A stretch of DNA of 64,000 bases from positions 1,984,001-2,048,000 of the forward strand of contig NZ_CP025086.1 of the NCBI RefSeq assembly GCF_004135935.1, read 5' to 3'. The notes below the pieces were generated by a model, which made no database searches, was not told the origin of the DNA, and worked only from the letters and a program-made list of their open reading frames with translations. The translations under genes and the position numbers were made by a program. This DNA comes from Methylovirgula ligni. Its GTDB lineage: Bacteria; Pseudomonadota; Alphaproteobacteria; Rhizobiales; Beijerinckiaceae. Position 1 is the first letter of the stretch; each line of letters opens with the position of its first letter. Shown one piece after another: positions 15,935-25,338 of the stretch.

Positions 15935-17236
15935 TCAATCCTCGCGCATCCCGCGCGACTCTGCGCCATCGCGGATGAAGACCACGCTCGCGGCCTGCTC
16001 GACGCCGTCGGCCGCAAAGCGCAATTCCCAATCGATCAGACATCCGACGAAGGTCTGGTCATCCACCGCGCGCAATTCCTGCCGGGCGTGGTCGCCGGTC
16101 TCGGCGAAAAGCCGCGGCCCGTCTTGGGTGATGCGCAGCACGCGGCCGGACGCAAGCCGGTAGCTGCCGACGTAATCGGCGAGCAATGCCGCGTCGAGCA
16201 CGAGCGCGGGCTTCTCTACCCCAACGTCGAAATAGAGCGCCGCGAGATCGCTGGCGATCTTTTGCACCGGCGCCGCCTGGATATTGGCGAGCACGGCGAT
16301 GAAAAGATCATCGTCCGGATAAAGACTGACGACGATGCTGAAACCGTTGATGCCGCCGGCGTGGACGAATTGCCGGCGTCCGAATTGCGTCTGGATTCCC
16401 CAGCCGAGGCCGTAGCCGTGGCCGTGATCCTTGAACATCAGCGCGGCCGAGGCCGGGCTGAACGGCTTTGCGGCGACAAGCGCGCGCTGCCAGGCGAGCA
16501 GATCGTCGAGCGTCGAATAAATTGCGCCGGCGGCATGCGGCACGCTCATGGCGAGGAAACCGGCGTTCTCGATCTTGCCGGTCTTGAAGCGGTAGCCGCG
16601 CACGTGCTCGGGCAGGATCGCCGCGACATGCTCATAGCCCGTATCGTTCAAGCCGAGCGGATCGAGAATGTTCTCGCGCAGATAGGTTTCGTAGCTCTGC
16701 CCGGTCAGAAGTTCGATGATGTGACCGAGGATGACATAGGCGCCATTGTTGTATTTGAAGGCGCTGCCGGGCGGAAAATCGAGTGGCATGTTTTCGGTGA
16801 GCGCGATGATCTCGCGTGGCGTGCGGTCGCGCCGCGCTTCCTGCGCAAAGAAATGCGGCAGCGACGTATAGCTCGGTATCCCCGATGTGTGCGTCAGCAG
16901 ATGGAAGAGGGTGACATCGGCCCAGGAAGCCGGCGCTTCGGGAAAATGGCGCGCGACCCTGTCGTCGAGCGCGAGGTGGCCGCGCTCCGCCAGTTGCAAA
17001 ATTGCCGTGGCGGTGAATTGCTTGGTCAGCGAGCCGAGGCGGAATTTGCCGCTCGGGCGATGCGCGATGTTCCATTCGCGGTCGGCGAGACCGAAGCCCT
17101 GACGTAAGAGGGGTACGCCTTTCTCCGCGACGAGAATGCAGCCGGCGAAGAGATCGGCCGCAACGAAAGGCGCGACGATGCGCGCGGCGGCTTCGGCATA
17201 AGGAGCGAAGTGCGTGGTTGTAAATCCCGTCGTCAT
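15935..17236 (-). CDS. Serine hydrolase of the beta-lactamase/D-Ala-D-Ala peptidase family
   Basis: A 433-residue class C beta-lactamase-like protein. The active-site SxxK is SLTKQFTATAILQLAERG (about residue 68), the tyrosine motif is YNNGAYVILGHIIELL (about residue 154), and the late HAGG motif is FVHAGGINGF (about residue 284). No signal peptide is visible. The physiological substrate is unknown; esterase, peptidase or other hydrolase activity is possible, and a true beta-lactamase role is not implied. The only usable start codon, ATG 17236, lies inside family A repeat copy 4. Confidence 0.83.
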   Translation of the reverse strand: MTTGFTTTHFAPYAEAAARIVAPFVAADLFAGCILVAEKGVPLLRQGFGLADREWNIAHRPSGKFRLGSLTKQFTATAILQLAERGHLALDDRVARHFPEAPASWADVTLFHLLTHTSGIPSYTSLPHFFAQEARRDRTPREIIALTENMPLDFPPGSAFKYNNGAYVILGHIIELLTGQSYETYLRENILDPLGLNDTGYEHVAAILPEHVRGYRFKTGKIENAGFLAMSVPHAAGAIYSTLDDLLAWQRALVAAKPFSPASAALMFKDHGHGYGLGWGIQTQFGRRQFVHAGGINGFSIVVSLYPDDDLFIAVLANIQAAPVQKIASDLAALYFDVGVEKPALVLDAALLADYVGSYRLASGRVLRITQDGPRLFAETGDHARQELRAVDDQTFVGCLIDWELRFAADGVEQAASVVFIRDGAESRGMRED

Positions 17237-17305
17237 TGCGAGGAGCGTAGCGACGAAGCAATCCAGAAGTCAAAGGCTGGATTGCTTCGCTTCGCTCGCA
17301 ATGAC
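17232..17305. repeat. Palindromic repeat family A, copy 4
   Basis: Begins GTCATTGCGAGGAGCG and ends CTCGCAATGAC. It lies between recG (stop at 17314) and the serine hydrolase. Its outermost arm contains the CAT that is the start codon of the hydrolase on the minus strand, so the repeat overlaps that coding region by 5 bases. Confidence 0.88.
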
Positions 17306-17313
17306 GACGTCGG

Positions 17314-19410
17314 TTACCCCGCCTGCAGCAATTTCACCGCCGTCTCGCGCTCGAAGAGATGCAGCAGGGCGAGCAGCGCCTTGCCGCGTGCGCCTTCGAG
17401 ACGGGGATTGGTGGCGATAATGTTTTGCGCTTCGGCGCGCGCGAGTTTCAGCAGGTCGGCATGAACATCGAGCTCCGCCAGTCTGAAGCCGGGGAGGCCG
17501 GACTGCTGCGTGCCGAGCACGTCGCCGCCGCCGCGCAGGCGCAAATCCTCCTCCGCGATGCGGAAGCCGTCGTCGCTCTCGCGCATGATCTCGATCCGCG
17601 CCTTGGCAGTTTCGCCAAGCGGCGGTTTGTAGAGCAGGAGACAGGTCGATTGCGCGCGCCCGCGTCCGACGCGTCCGCGCAATTGATGCAATTGCGCGAG
17701 GCCGAAGCGCTCGGCATGTTCGATGACGATGATCGAGGCTTCGGGCACATCGACGCCGACCTCGATCACCGTCGTCGCGACAAGAACCTGCGTCTCGCCC
17801 TTGGCGAAGGCGGCCATGGCCTTGTCGCGGTCGGCGCCCTTCATCTTGCCGTGGACGAGGCCAACGCGCGGGCCGAAAATCTCCTTCAGCGCGGCAAAAC
17901 GCTCCTCGACCGCCGCGACGTCGAGCGCCTCGCTCTCCGCGACCAGCGGGCAGATCCAGTAGGCGCGGGCGCCGCTCGCAATCGCGCTTTGCAGGCGCGC
18001 TATGACATCGCCGATGCGGTCGAGCGGCAGCGCGCGTGTCTCGATCCGCTGGCGGCCGGGTGGCTTCTCGCGCAGCGTCGAGACATCCATGTCACCGAAA
18101 TAGGTCAGGACGAGCGTGCGCGGAATGGGCGTCGCGGTCATCACCAGGATATCGGCGCCGGCCCCCTTGGCGCCGAGCGCCAGACGCTGATGCACGCCGA
18201 AGCGATGCTGCTCATCGACGACGGCGAGGCCGAGGTCGTGGAAAGCGACGCTCTCCTGAAACAAGGCGTGGGTGCCGATGACGATATCGATCGCGCCTTC
18301 GGCCAGCGCCGCGAGCGTGCGCGTGCGCTCTGCGCTTTTGTCGCGGCCGGTGAGCAAAGCGACGCGCAGACCGGAAGGTTCGGCATATTTCGCAATCGAC
18401 TCGAAGTGCTGGCGGGCGAGCACTTCGGTCGGCACCATCAAGGCCGCCTGGCGGCCGGCCTCTACAACTTCGGCCATCGCCAGCAGCGCGACGATTGTCT
18501 TGCCCGAGCCGACATCGCCCTGCAGCAGCCGCAACATGCGTTCCGGCGCGGCGAGGTCGGTGCGGATTTCGGCGAGTGTAGCCTCTTGCGCGCCGGTCAG
18601 CGTGAAGGGCAGGGCGGCACGGATCGCGCCGCTGCGGGTGCCGTCGCCTTTATGGCTGTGGCCGGCCGTGCGGCGCAGATGCGCGCGGGTCAGAGCGAGC
18701 GCCAGTTGATGCGCCAGCAATTCATCATAGGCGAGCCGCAGCCGCGCCGGCGCATTGGGCGAGATCGCCTCCGGCTCCGGCGGATGATGCACTATCGCGA
18801 GCGCCTCGGTGAAGCCCGGCAGATTCGGCGGTTTGGCGCGGCTTTCCGCCAGCCAGTCTGGTAATTTCGGCAGCCGCGCGAGGGCGGCGCCGATGATCTT
18901 CGCCAGCACGCGGGGCGCGAGGCCTTCGGTCAGCCCGTAGACAGGCTCGACGAGCAGCATTTGCGCGAGGCCCTCGGCATCGACCACGCGGTCGGGATGC
19001 ACCATCTGGAGGTGGCCCTCCCAGAGTTCCAGCTTGCCGGAGATGAAGCGCTGCGTGCCGATAGGCAGGGCCTTTTCGATCCAGGCATGATTGGCAAGGA
19101 AGAAGACCAGCAGAACGTCGCCAGTCCCGTCCTCGACCAATACCTTGTAGGGCGCGCGCGAGCGGGGCGGCGGCGCCCGATGCTCGACCACTTGCGCCTC
19201 GATCAACACGATCTGATCGCGCGGAGCCTCGGCGATCCTGGCGCGGTGACGGCGGTCGATCGTATTCACCGGCAGGTGAAAGAGGAGATCGACGACGCGC
19301 GCGCCCTCGCTCGTGCCGAGCAATTTGTCGAGCAACTTGGCGATCTTCGGCCCAACCCCGGCGAGACCGGTCGCCGGCGCGAACAGGGGATCGAGGATCG
19401 AGGGGCGCAT
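17314..19410 (-). CDS. recG: ATP-dependent DNA helicase RecG
   Basis: Branch-migrating helicase that rescues stalled replication forks. The wedge/OB domain fills the first third. The helicase core has Walker A GDVGSGKT, the DEQH box in VVDEQHRFGVHQR, TATPIPRT, and motif VI in LRGRVGRG. Starting at ATG 19410 (MRPSILDPLF) gives 698 residues, the family norm. The frame is open to ATG 19470, but that longer start would overlap mutY and adds a segment not expected in the family. It is divergent from mutY across 58 bases. Confidence 0.95.
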   Translation of the reverse strand: MRPSILDPLFAPATGLAGVGPKIAKLLDKLLGTSEGARVVDLLFHLPVNTIDRRHRARIAEAPRDQIVLIEAQVVEHRAPPPRSRAPYKVLVEDGTGDVLLVFFLANHAWIEKALPIGTQRFISGKLELWEGHLQMVHPDRVVDAEGLAQMLLVEPVYGLTEGLAPRVLAKIIGAALARLPKLPDWLAESRAKPPNLPGFTEALAIVHHPPEPEAISPNAPARLRLAYDELLAHQLALALTRAHLRRTAGHSHKGDGTRSGAIRAALPFTLTGAQEATLAEIRTDLAAPERMLRLLQGDVGSGKTIVALLAMAEVVEAGRQAALMVPTEVLARQHFESIAKYAEPSGLRVALLTGRDKSAERTRTLAALAEGAIDIVIGTHALFQESVAFHDLGLAVVDEQHRFGVHQRLALGAKGAGADILVMTATPIPRTLVLTYFGDMDVSTLREKPPGRQRIETRALPLDRIGDVIARLQSAIASGARAYWICPLVAESEALDVAAVEERFAALKEIFGPRVGLVHGKMKGADRDKAMAAFAKGETQVLVATTVIEVGVDVPEASIIVIEHAERFGLAQLHQLRGRVGRGRAQSTCLLLYKPPLGETAKARIEIMRESDDGFRIAEEDLRLRGGGDVLGTQQSGLPGFRLAELDVHADLLKLARAEAQNIIATNPRLEGARGKALLALLHLFERETAVKLLQAG

Positions 19411-19468
19411 ACCGCCGTCATATACGATTGGGGTGGCGGACAGAATGGGGCGCTGATAGAGGCTGAGC

Positions 19469-20557
19469 ATGGATCAGCCCCTGCGCCAGACGCCCAAAGG
19501 GGAGCGCTGCAGCCCGGCCGCGGCGCTGCTCGCCTGGTATGATCGCCAGCGCCGCGATCTGCCGTGGCGCGCCAAGCCGGGCGAGACGGCCGATCCCTAT
19601 CTCGTCTGGCTCTCCGAGATCATGCTGCAGCAGACGACGGTCACGGCGGTGAAGCCGTATTTCGACGCCTTCCGTCGCCGCTGGCCGGATGTCGCGGCTC
19701 TGGCGGCTGCGCCGGTCGAAGCCGTGATGCAGCAATGGGCGGGGCTCGGCTATTACGCGCGGGCGCGCAATCTCCACGCCTGCGCCAAGGCCGTCGTGGT
19801 GTGGTATGGCGGTCAATTTCCGGCAACGGAAGCGGAGCTGCGGCAATTGCCCGGCATCGGCCCCTATACGGCGGGTGCGGTCGCCGCCATCGCCTTCGGG
19901 CGGCAGGCCGTCGCGGTCGATGGCAATGTCGAGCGTGTCATCGCGCGGCTCTATGCGATCGACACGCCGCTGCCCGCGGCCAAGCCGCTGATCGCGGCGC
20001 ACGCGCGAAGCCTGCTCGATCCAGAGCGGCCGGGCGATTTTGCGCAGGCCATGATGGACCTCGGCGCGACAATCTGCACGCCGCGCCGGCCGCTCTGCGG
20101 CCTGTGCCCGCTCAATACGTTCTGCCTGGCGGCAGCGCGCCTGTCGCCGGAGGATTGGCCGCGCAAGGCGGCAAAAGCCGCGCGTCCGGCGCGGCGCGGG
20201 GCGGCGTTCTTTCTGCGCCGCGGCGCAGAGCTATTGCTGCGCACCCGTCCGCCACAGGGCCTGCTCGGCGGCATGAGCGAATTTCCGGGGACGGAGTGGA
20301 GCGCGGATTACGACCCAACGAACGCCTTGCGTGACGCCCCGCTGATCGCCGATTATCATCGCCTTGATGTCACGGTCATGCACCAGTTCACGCATTTTAT
20401 TCTAACTCTCGATATTTTCGTCGCGGATGGCCGTCGCGGCACAAAGCCGCCGCAAGGCTGCCGCTGGGTCAGCGATATTGAGGCCGAGGCTTTGCCGAGC
20501 GTGATGCGCAAGGTCGTCGCCGCAGTGAGGAGCAGCGGATGGTGGGAGCGGGCATAA
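19469..20557 (+). CDS. mutY: Adenine DNA glycosylase
   Basis: Removes adenine mispaired with 8-oxoguanine. The 362 residues show the catalytic region SEIMLQQTTV (about residue 49), the helix-hairpin-helix LPGIGPYTAGAVA (about residue 127) and the catalytic Asp in VDGNVERV. The 4Fe-4S loop CTPRRPLCGLCPLNTFC follows at about residue 206. The C-terminal part is the NUDIX-like domain that recognises 8-oxoG. The start ATG 19469 is close to the divergent recG. A small gene of unknown function follows 22 bases downstream. Confidence 0.95.
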   Translation: MDQPLRQTPKGERCSPAAALLAWYDRQRRDLPWRAKPGETADPYLVWLSEIMLQQTTVTAVKPYFDAFRRRWPDVAALAAAPVEAVMQQWAGLGYYARARNLHACAKAVVVWYGGQFPATEAELRQLPGIGPYTAGAVAAIAFGRQAVAVDGNVERVIARLYAIDTPLPAAKPLIAAHARSLLDPERPGDFAQAMMDLGATICTPRRPLCGLCPLNTFCLAAARLSPEDWPRKAAKAARPARRGAAFFLRRGAELLLRTRPPQGLLGGMSEFPGTEWSADYDPTNALRDAPLIADYHRLDVTVMHQFTHFILTLDIFVADGRRGTKPPQGCRWVSDIEAEALPSVMRKVVAAVRSSGWWERA

Positions 20558-20579
20558 CGGGCCACGCCGGGGCGCGCTT

Positions 20580-20843
20580 TTGAGCGCCCGGGCACGATTG
20601 GCCGTCGAGCTCACCGAGGGCGCGTTTCGCGTGTCGAGCGGCGAGAAGCGCCTGACGATCTATACCGTCAAGGATCTGCCGGATATCGAGGAGCCGGCGG
20701 ACTTCGTCATCCGGCTCGACGAGATTCTCACCTGGGATCCGCCGCACGAGGACGAAGAGATCGCCGTCGAGGATCTGCAGAGGATCGCCGCCGGAATCAC
20801 TGCGGAATGCGAGCGGCGCGGGCTCAGCGTCGCGTTTGAATAG
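20580..20843 (+). CDS. Small acidic protein of unknown function
   Basis: An 87-residue cytoplasmic protein, not recognised with confidence. It seems to consist of N-terminal beta strands (VELTEGAFRVSSGEKRLTIY) followed by an acidic middle and a helical end (LQRIAAGITAECERRG). There is no signal peptide, membrane segment or cysteine pair. It starts at TTG 20580, 22 bases after mutY, and reads in the same direction, so it is probably co-transcribed. The start is uncertain; a second TTG lies six codons on. It ends just before the convergent efflux operon. Confidence 0.6.
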   Translation: MSARARLAVELTEGAFRVSSGEKRLTIYTVKDLPDIEEPADFVIRLDEILTWDPPHEDEEIAVEDLQRIAAGITAECERRGLSVAFE

Positions 20844-22340
20844 CTACAGTCCCGGCAGCGCCGCCGTGAGCGGTGCGTGCGGCTCGGGCGGGAAGTTGTT
20901 CTCCCAGCCACCGCCAAGCGCCTTGTAGAGCGCGACGATATAGGTCGAGACATTGGTCGCGCTCTGCGCCGCCTGCTGTTGCGCGGAAAGAAGCGTGCGC
21001 TCGGCATCGAGCACGGTGACGAATTGCTCGACGCCGTCGCGATAGCGGCTGCGGGCGAGGTCGAGCGCCTTGCTGGCGTGATCGACCTGTTGCAGCAGTT
21101 CGCGATGACGCGCGGCTTCCGTGCGGTAGGCGACGAGGGCGTTGACCACGTCGTGCCAGGCCTTCAGCACTGTCTCGTGGTAATTGATCCAGGCTTCCTG
21201 CTGTTGCGCGGTGCGCAGATTGAGCGTCGAGGTCAACTTGCCGCCTTCGAACAGCGGCATGGTCACGCCCGGACCAAAATTATATTCCAGCGACGAGCCC
21301 TTCCAGAGGCTCTTCAGATCGAGCGCCTGGAATCCAACGGTGCCGTTAAGCGTGACGGTCGGATAGAAGGCCGCCTCCGCGACGCCGATGTCGGCCGTCG
21401 CTTCGTGCAATTGCGCCTCGGCCTGGCGGATATCCGGCCGCCGGCGGGCGAGGTCCGAGGGAATGCCGACGGGGATGCGCGGCGGTGGCGGCGGAATAAC
21501 GCCGCGCGCGGCGAGTTCGGCGGCAAGGCCGCCGGGCGGCGCGTCGAGCAGGAGGCTCAGGGCGTTGATCGCCTCGGATTCCTGGCGTTCGAGATCGGGG
21601 ATGGTCGCGCGCAGCGAGTCGACCTGCGCCGCCGCGTTCTCGACGTCGAGGCCGGTGACGACGCCGGTCTTCTCGCGGTCTTTGGTGATATCGAGAATGT
21701 CGGTCTCGGTCTTCACATTGGTCCGAGCGATGCGAATCTGCTCCTGGATGCCGCGGAGCTGAACATAATCCCGCGCCACTTCCGCCAGCGCCGAGACGAG
21801 CGCGCCACGGCGCTGGTCGGCCGCGACATCGATATCGGCATCGGCCGCTTCAATCTGACGCCGCACGTGGCCCCAGATATCAAGCTCCCATGACGCATCA
21901 AAGCCCTGCTGGAATAGGTTGAAGGGCGCCAGCGCGCTGGGCGGGAGTTGATCGCCGGCAACGCCCTCGATGACGCTGTTGCTGATCTGGTAGCGCTTAT
22001 AGGAGCCGTTGTCGTCGAGCGTGGGGAACAGTGACGAGGCCGTGGCGCCGCGCTGATAGCGGCTTTCAGCGAGGCGGATCGTCGCCGTGCGTACGTCGAG
22101 ATTGGTGGCGGCGACGCGCTGCTCGAGCGAGGTCAACTCGCGATCACGGAAAAAAGCCCACCAATCAGGATCGACCGGCGCCTCGTTGGAGCGGGTGGAG
22201 ACGACCGGCTTATGCGTGGCAGCGGCAAAAAACGAGTTCTGCGGCAGCGACGGATCGGGCGGCACGAAATTCGGCCCGACGCCGCAGCCGGCCAAGAGCG
22301 ACGCCAGCGAAATGCCAGCTATCAACCGTGAACTTTTCAC
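20844..22340 (-). CDS. Outer-membrane efflux lipoprotein, NodT/OprM family
   Basis: Outer-membrane channel of a tripartite efflux pump. The N-terminus is a lipoprotein signal peptide with lipobox LLAGC, followed by GPNFVPPD, typical of the NodT group. The rest is the TolC-like repeat of long helices and strands; SWELDIWGHVRRQIEAADAD and DLARRRPDIRQAEAQLHEATADIGVAEAAFYPTV-like segments are diagnostic. I prefer GTG 22340, preceded by GGGGGTAGG, over an ATG 18 bases earlier. It is the last gene of the emrA-emrB operon, 111 bases after emrB. Confidence 0.92.
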   Translation of the reverse strand: MKSSRLIAGISLASLLAGCGVGPNFVPPDPSLPQNSFFAAATHKPVVSTRSNEAPVDPDWWAFFRDRELTSLEQRVAATNLDVRTATIRLAESRYQRGATASSLFPTLDDNGSYKRYQISNSVIEGVAGDQLPPSALAPFNLFQQGFDASWELDIWGHVRRQIEAADADIDVAADQRRGALVSALAEVARDYVQLRGIQEQIRIARTNVKTETDILDITKDREKTGVVTGLDVENAAAQVDSLRATIPDLERQESEAINALSLLLDAPPGGLAAELAARGVIPPPPPRIPVGIPSDLARRRPDIRQAEAQLHEATADIGVAEAAFYPTVTLNGTVGFQALDLKSLWKGSSLEYNFGPGVTMPLFEGGKLTSTLNLRTAQQQEAWINYHETVLKAWHDVVNALVAYRTEAARHRELLQQVDHASKALDLARSRYRDGVEQFVTVLDAERTLLSAQQQAAQSATNVSTYIVALYKALGGGWENNFPPEPHAPLTAALPGL

Positions 22341-22451
22341 GAACCTACCCCCGCACAACCTTTATTTAACCGAATCGACGCCAAGCCAAATGGCGTTTTG
22401 CGCGATCCGCAGACTTTGTCGTTCTGTGTGTCCCCCGCGCCGCAGACACGC

Positions 22452-24122
22452 TCAATGGCCACCCCCTCCGCCGCCGCGGCCGCCTTTGATGGGCGAGAGC
22501 ATGAAGCAGAGCGGCACCAATGCGAATGCGACGACGGCGCAGCCCTTGAACACGTCGGAATAGGCCATCACCGCAACCTGTTGCAGGAAGTCCTGATAGA
22601 CGTGTCCGAGCGCCAGTTGATACGCCTGCGCCGCCGGATGGCCGATGGCTTCGAGCGAGGCCTGATAACGGGCGACCAACTGCTTGAAAGGCTCCCAGAA
22701 CGGATTTGCCCATTGCGAGAGATAGGTCTGATGCAACTGCGAGCGCTGCTGGATCATCGCTGTTGACGCTGCGATGCCGATCGAGCCCGCGACATTGCGG
22801 AACATCGAGAACAGGGCGGTGGCGTCGCCGTTCAACTCGCGCGGCAAGGTCGAATAGGTGATGGTGCTGATCGGCACGAAGAGAAAGGCGAGGCCGATGG
22901 TCTGCGACGAGCGGATCATGACGAGCCGCAGATAGGTGATGTCGAGCACCAGCTTGGAGGAGAAGATGAAGGCGACGCCGAGCAGGAAGAAGCCGATCGC
23001 CACGATATAGCGCGTCTGCATCACCGTCATGAGCCGCCCCACGAGCGGGATCAGCATGATGATGATGATGCCGCCGGGCGACAGGATCATGCCCGCCCAG
23101 GTCGCGGTGTAGCCGAGCACCTGCTGGGCGAATTGCGGGATGATGACCGACGAGGCATAGAGAATGGCGCCGACGCAGCCGATCATGATGCAGCCGCCGG
23201 TAAAATTCTTGTCCCTGAAGATGGCAAGACTGATGATCGGCTTCTTGGCAACGGAGAGCCACACCGCCGAGCCGACGAGGCCGGTGACCGACAGCATCGC
23301 CATGATGACGATGAAGCTCGAGTTGAACCAGTCGGCGTCCTCGCCGCGATCCATCATCACTTCGAGACAGCCAAGACCAAGCGCAATGAGGCCGAGGCCG
23401 ATGCCATCGATCGGCCGTGGCTCGCGCTTCACCCAGGGCGGGTCCTGAACCAGAATGTAGACGAGGATCACGGCGCCGATGCCCACCGGCACGTTGACGA
23501 AGAAAATCCAGCGCCAGGACGTCGAATCGGTGATGAGGCCGCCGAGCGTCGGGCCAAGCACCGGGCCGACGATGGTCGCGATGGCGGTGAGGCCGAAGGC
23601 GGCGCTGCGTCTGGCCGGCGGAAAATAATCGAGGATGATCGATTGCTGGTTCGGTTGCAGCCCGCCGCCGAAGAAGCCTTGCAGCAGACGGAACAGGATA
23701 AGCTGCGGCAGGCTCGTCGCGATACCGCACAGGAACGAGCAGACCGTGAACATCGCAAGGCAGATCAGGAAATAGCGCTTGCGGCCGAGCAGGCTGCCGA
23801 GCCAGCCGGAGATCGTCAGCACGATGCCGTTGGCGACGAGATAGGAGGTCAGCGCCCAGGTCGCTTCGTCGTTGCTCGACGACAGGCTGCCGGCGATGTG
23901 CGGCAACGCGACATTGACGATCGTCGTATCGAGAATCTCCATGAAGGCCGCGAGCGTGACGACGACCGCGACCGCCCAGGGATTGTGCCGCGGTTCCCAT
24001 CCAAGGCTGAACGGATCCTGCGCGGCGCGCTTCGGCGGTAATGCCTGCGGCGCGACAGGCGCCGACGGCGGGGCTGCGCCACCGCCGCCACCTGGCAATC
24101 TGAGAGTCCCCTCCGAGCTCAT
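22452..24122 (-). CDS. emrB: Multidrug efflux MFS permease, DHA2 (EmrB) family
   Basis: Proton-driven drug exporter of the inner membrane, 556 residues with about 14 hydrophobic helices. DHA2 features include LDTTIVNVALPHIAGS in helix 1, TSYLVANGIVLTISGWL in helix 2, LGRKRYFL in the loop, and GPVLGPTLGGLIT in helix 5. The N-terminus is Pro/Ala/Gly-rich and the C-terminus ends in a Gly-rich run (GGRGGGGGGH). Its ATG overlaps the emrA stop by 4 bases, so the two are translationally coupled. Confidence 0.93.
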   Translation of the reverse strand: MSSEGTLRLPGGGGGAAPPSAPVAPQALPPKRAAQDPFSLGWEPRHNPWAVAVVVTLAAFMEILDTTIVNVALPHIAGSLSSSNDEATWALTSYLVANGIVLTISGWLGSLLGRKRYFLICLAMFTVCSFLCGIATSLPQLILFRLLQGFFGGGLQPNQQSIILDYFPPARRSAAFGLTAIATIVGPVLGPTLGGLITDSTSWRWIFFVNVPVGIGAVILVYILVQDPPWVKREPRPIDGIGLGLIALGLGCLEVMMDRGEDADWFNSSFIVIMAMLSVTGLVGSAVWLSVAKKPIISLAIFRDKNFTGGCIMIGCVGAILYASSVIIPQFAQQVLGYTATWAGMILSPGGIIIIMLIPLVGRLMTVMQTRYIVAIGFFLLGVAFIFSSKLVLDITYLRLVMIRSSQTIGLAFLFVPISTITYSTLPRELNGDATALFSMFRNVAGSIGIAASTAMIQQRSQLHQTYLSQWANPFWEPFKQLVARYQASLEAIGHPAAQAYQLALGHVYQDFLQQVAVMAYSDVFKGCAVVAFALVPLCFMLSPIKGGRGGGGGGH

Positions 24123-25270
24123 TGCACCTTCACGCTCGGGACCACGGAAAGGCCGAGCGACAGGGGCAGCTTCGGATCGAGAGCGGTGTCGATGTCGATC
24201 TTCACCGGAACGCGCTGGACGATCTTGACGAAATTGCCCGTTGCGTTCTCAGGCGGGAAAGCGCTGAAGCGCGATCCTGAGCCGAGCTGGATCGAGTCGA
24301 CATGGCCCTTGAGCTTGAGATCGGGGTAGGCGTCGACGGTGATCGTCACCGGCTGGCCAGCACGCATTTTGGTGAGCTGGCTTTCCTTGTAATTCGCCGT
24401 CACCCAGATCTGCGGCGAGACCAGCGAGAAAATCTGCTGCCCCGGTGTCACGTAGGTGCCGACCTCGACATTGCGCTTGGTGATCCAGCCATCCTGCGGC
24501 GCGGTGACGATCGTATAGGACAGATTGAGCAGAGCCTGATCGAGCCGGGCTTTCGCCTGATCGATCTGGCCGTGGAATTGTGCGACCTGCGAAACGGCCT
24601 GGGCGATGCGCTCCGGCACTGGCGCTGCCTGCTCGACCTGCGCCTGCGCGCTGGCAACCTGCGCCTGCGCCTGCCGCAGGCCGGCCGTGGCGGCGTCGAC
24701 CTCCTGCTGCGTCGTCGCACGCGACGGCAGCGACTTCTGCCGATCATAATCGGCCTGTGCACGCACGAGCAGCGCCTGGGCCGAGTCCAGTTGGGCCTTC
24801 GCCGCGTCGAGCTGCGCCGGGAAGTTTTTCTTCGCCACCTCGGCGGCATATTGGAAGCCGCTATATTGGCCTTCCGCCGTCGCCAGATTGGCCTTGGCGT
24901 TCTCGACATCGATCACATACTGGCGATTGTCGATGTGGATCAGCGGCTGACCCTTTTTCACGAACTCGTTATCGGTCACGTCCAGCGAGACGACATTGCC
25001 CGAAACCTGCGGGGCGATCGTGACCGCGCGGCCGTCGATGAAGGCATCGTCCGTGGATTCAAAGTCACGGTTGGCCAGCCAGTATTCGTAACCCGTGAAG
25101 GCGAGGCCTCCGAACAGGAGAAGGAGGACGATCCACATCGTCGTGCGTCGCTTCTTCTTCGGGGGCGGCGCGGGCTTTGTCTCGGGGACGGGCGCGGCTT
25201 GCGGCGGCGCACCCTGGGTGGAGCCGTCCTCGGCGACGGGAAGATCGGTGTCGGAGCGCGATTTGGCCAT
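24119..25270 (-). CDS. emrA: Periplasmic adaptor of the EmrAB pump (HlyD family)
   Basis: Membrane-fusion protein linking EmrB to the outer-membrane channel; 383 residues. After a cytoplasmic Lys/Pro-rich stretch there is one membrane helix (MWIVLLLLFGGLAFTGYEYW). Then come ESTDDAFIDGRAVTIAPQVSG and ENAKANLATAEGQY, the classical HlyD biotinyl-lipoyl and coiled-coil elements, and TIVTAPQDGWI. It is the first gene of a three-gene efflux operon, with the TetR regulator divergent 158 bases away. Confidence 0.93.
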   Translation of the reverse strand: MAKSRSDTDLPVAEDGSTQGAPPQAAPVPETKPAPPPKKKRRTTMWIVLLLLFGGLAFTGYEYWLANRDFESTDDAFIDGRAVTIAPQVSGNVVSLDVTDNEFVKKGQPLIHIDNRQYVIDVENAKANLATAEGQYSGFQYAAEVAKKNFPAQLDAAKAQLDSAQALLVRAQADYDRQKSLPSRATTQQEVDAATAGLRQAQAQVASAQAQVEQAAPVPERIAQAVSQVAQFHGQIDQAKARLDQALLNLSYTIVTAPQDGWITKRNVEVGTYVTPGQQIFSLVSPQIWVTANYKESQLTKMRAGQPVTITVDAYPDLKLKGHVDSIQLGSGSRFSAFPPENATGNFVKIVQRVPVKIDIDTALDPKLPLSLGLSVVPSVKVQ

Positions 25271-25338
25271 GACGATGCACCGCAGCGTTCGGTCGGAAGA
25301 TGTCTATTCGAGCCGGATTTGCCGCAGCGCATCCGTTG

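Noticed and set aside
17210-17464. Plus-strand open frame reading through family A copy 4, giving a peptide of the ARSVATKQS...LDCFASLAMT type
   Set aside because: This peptide is a translation of the palindromic repeat, and the remainder is antisense to recG. No ribosome site.
22366-24000. A 544-codon minus-strand frame overlapping emrB in another phase
   Set aside because: It has an Arg/His-rich composition without membrane helices. The emrB frame at 22452-24122 has the complete DHA2 motifs.
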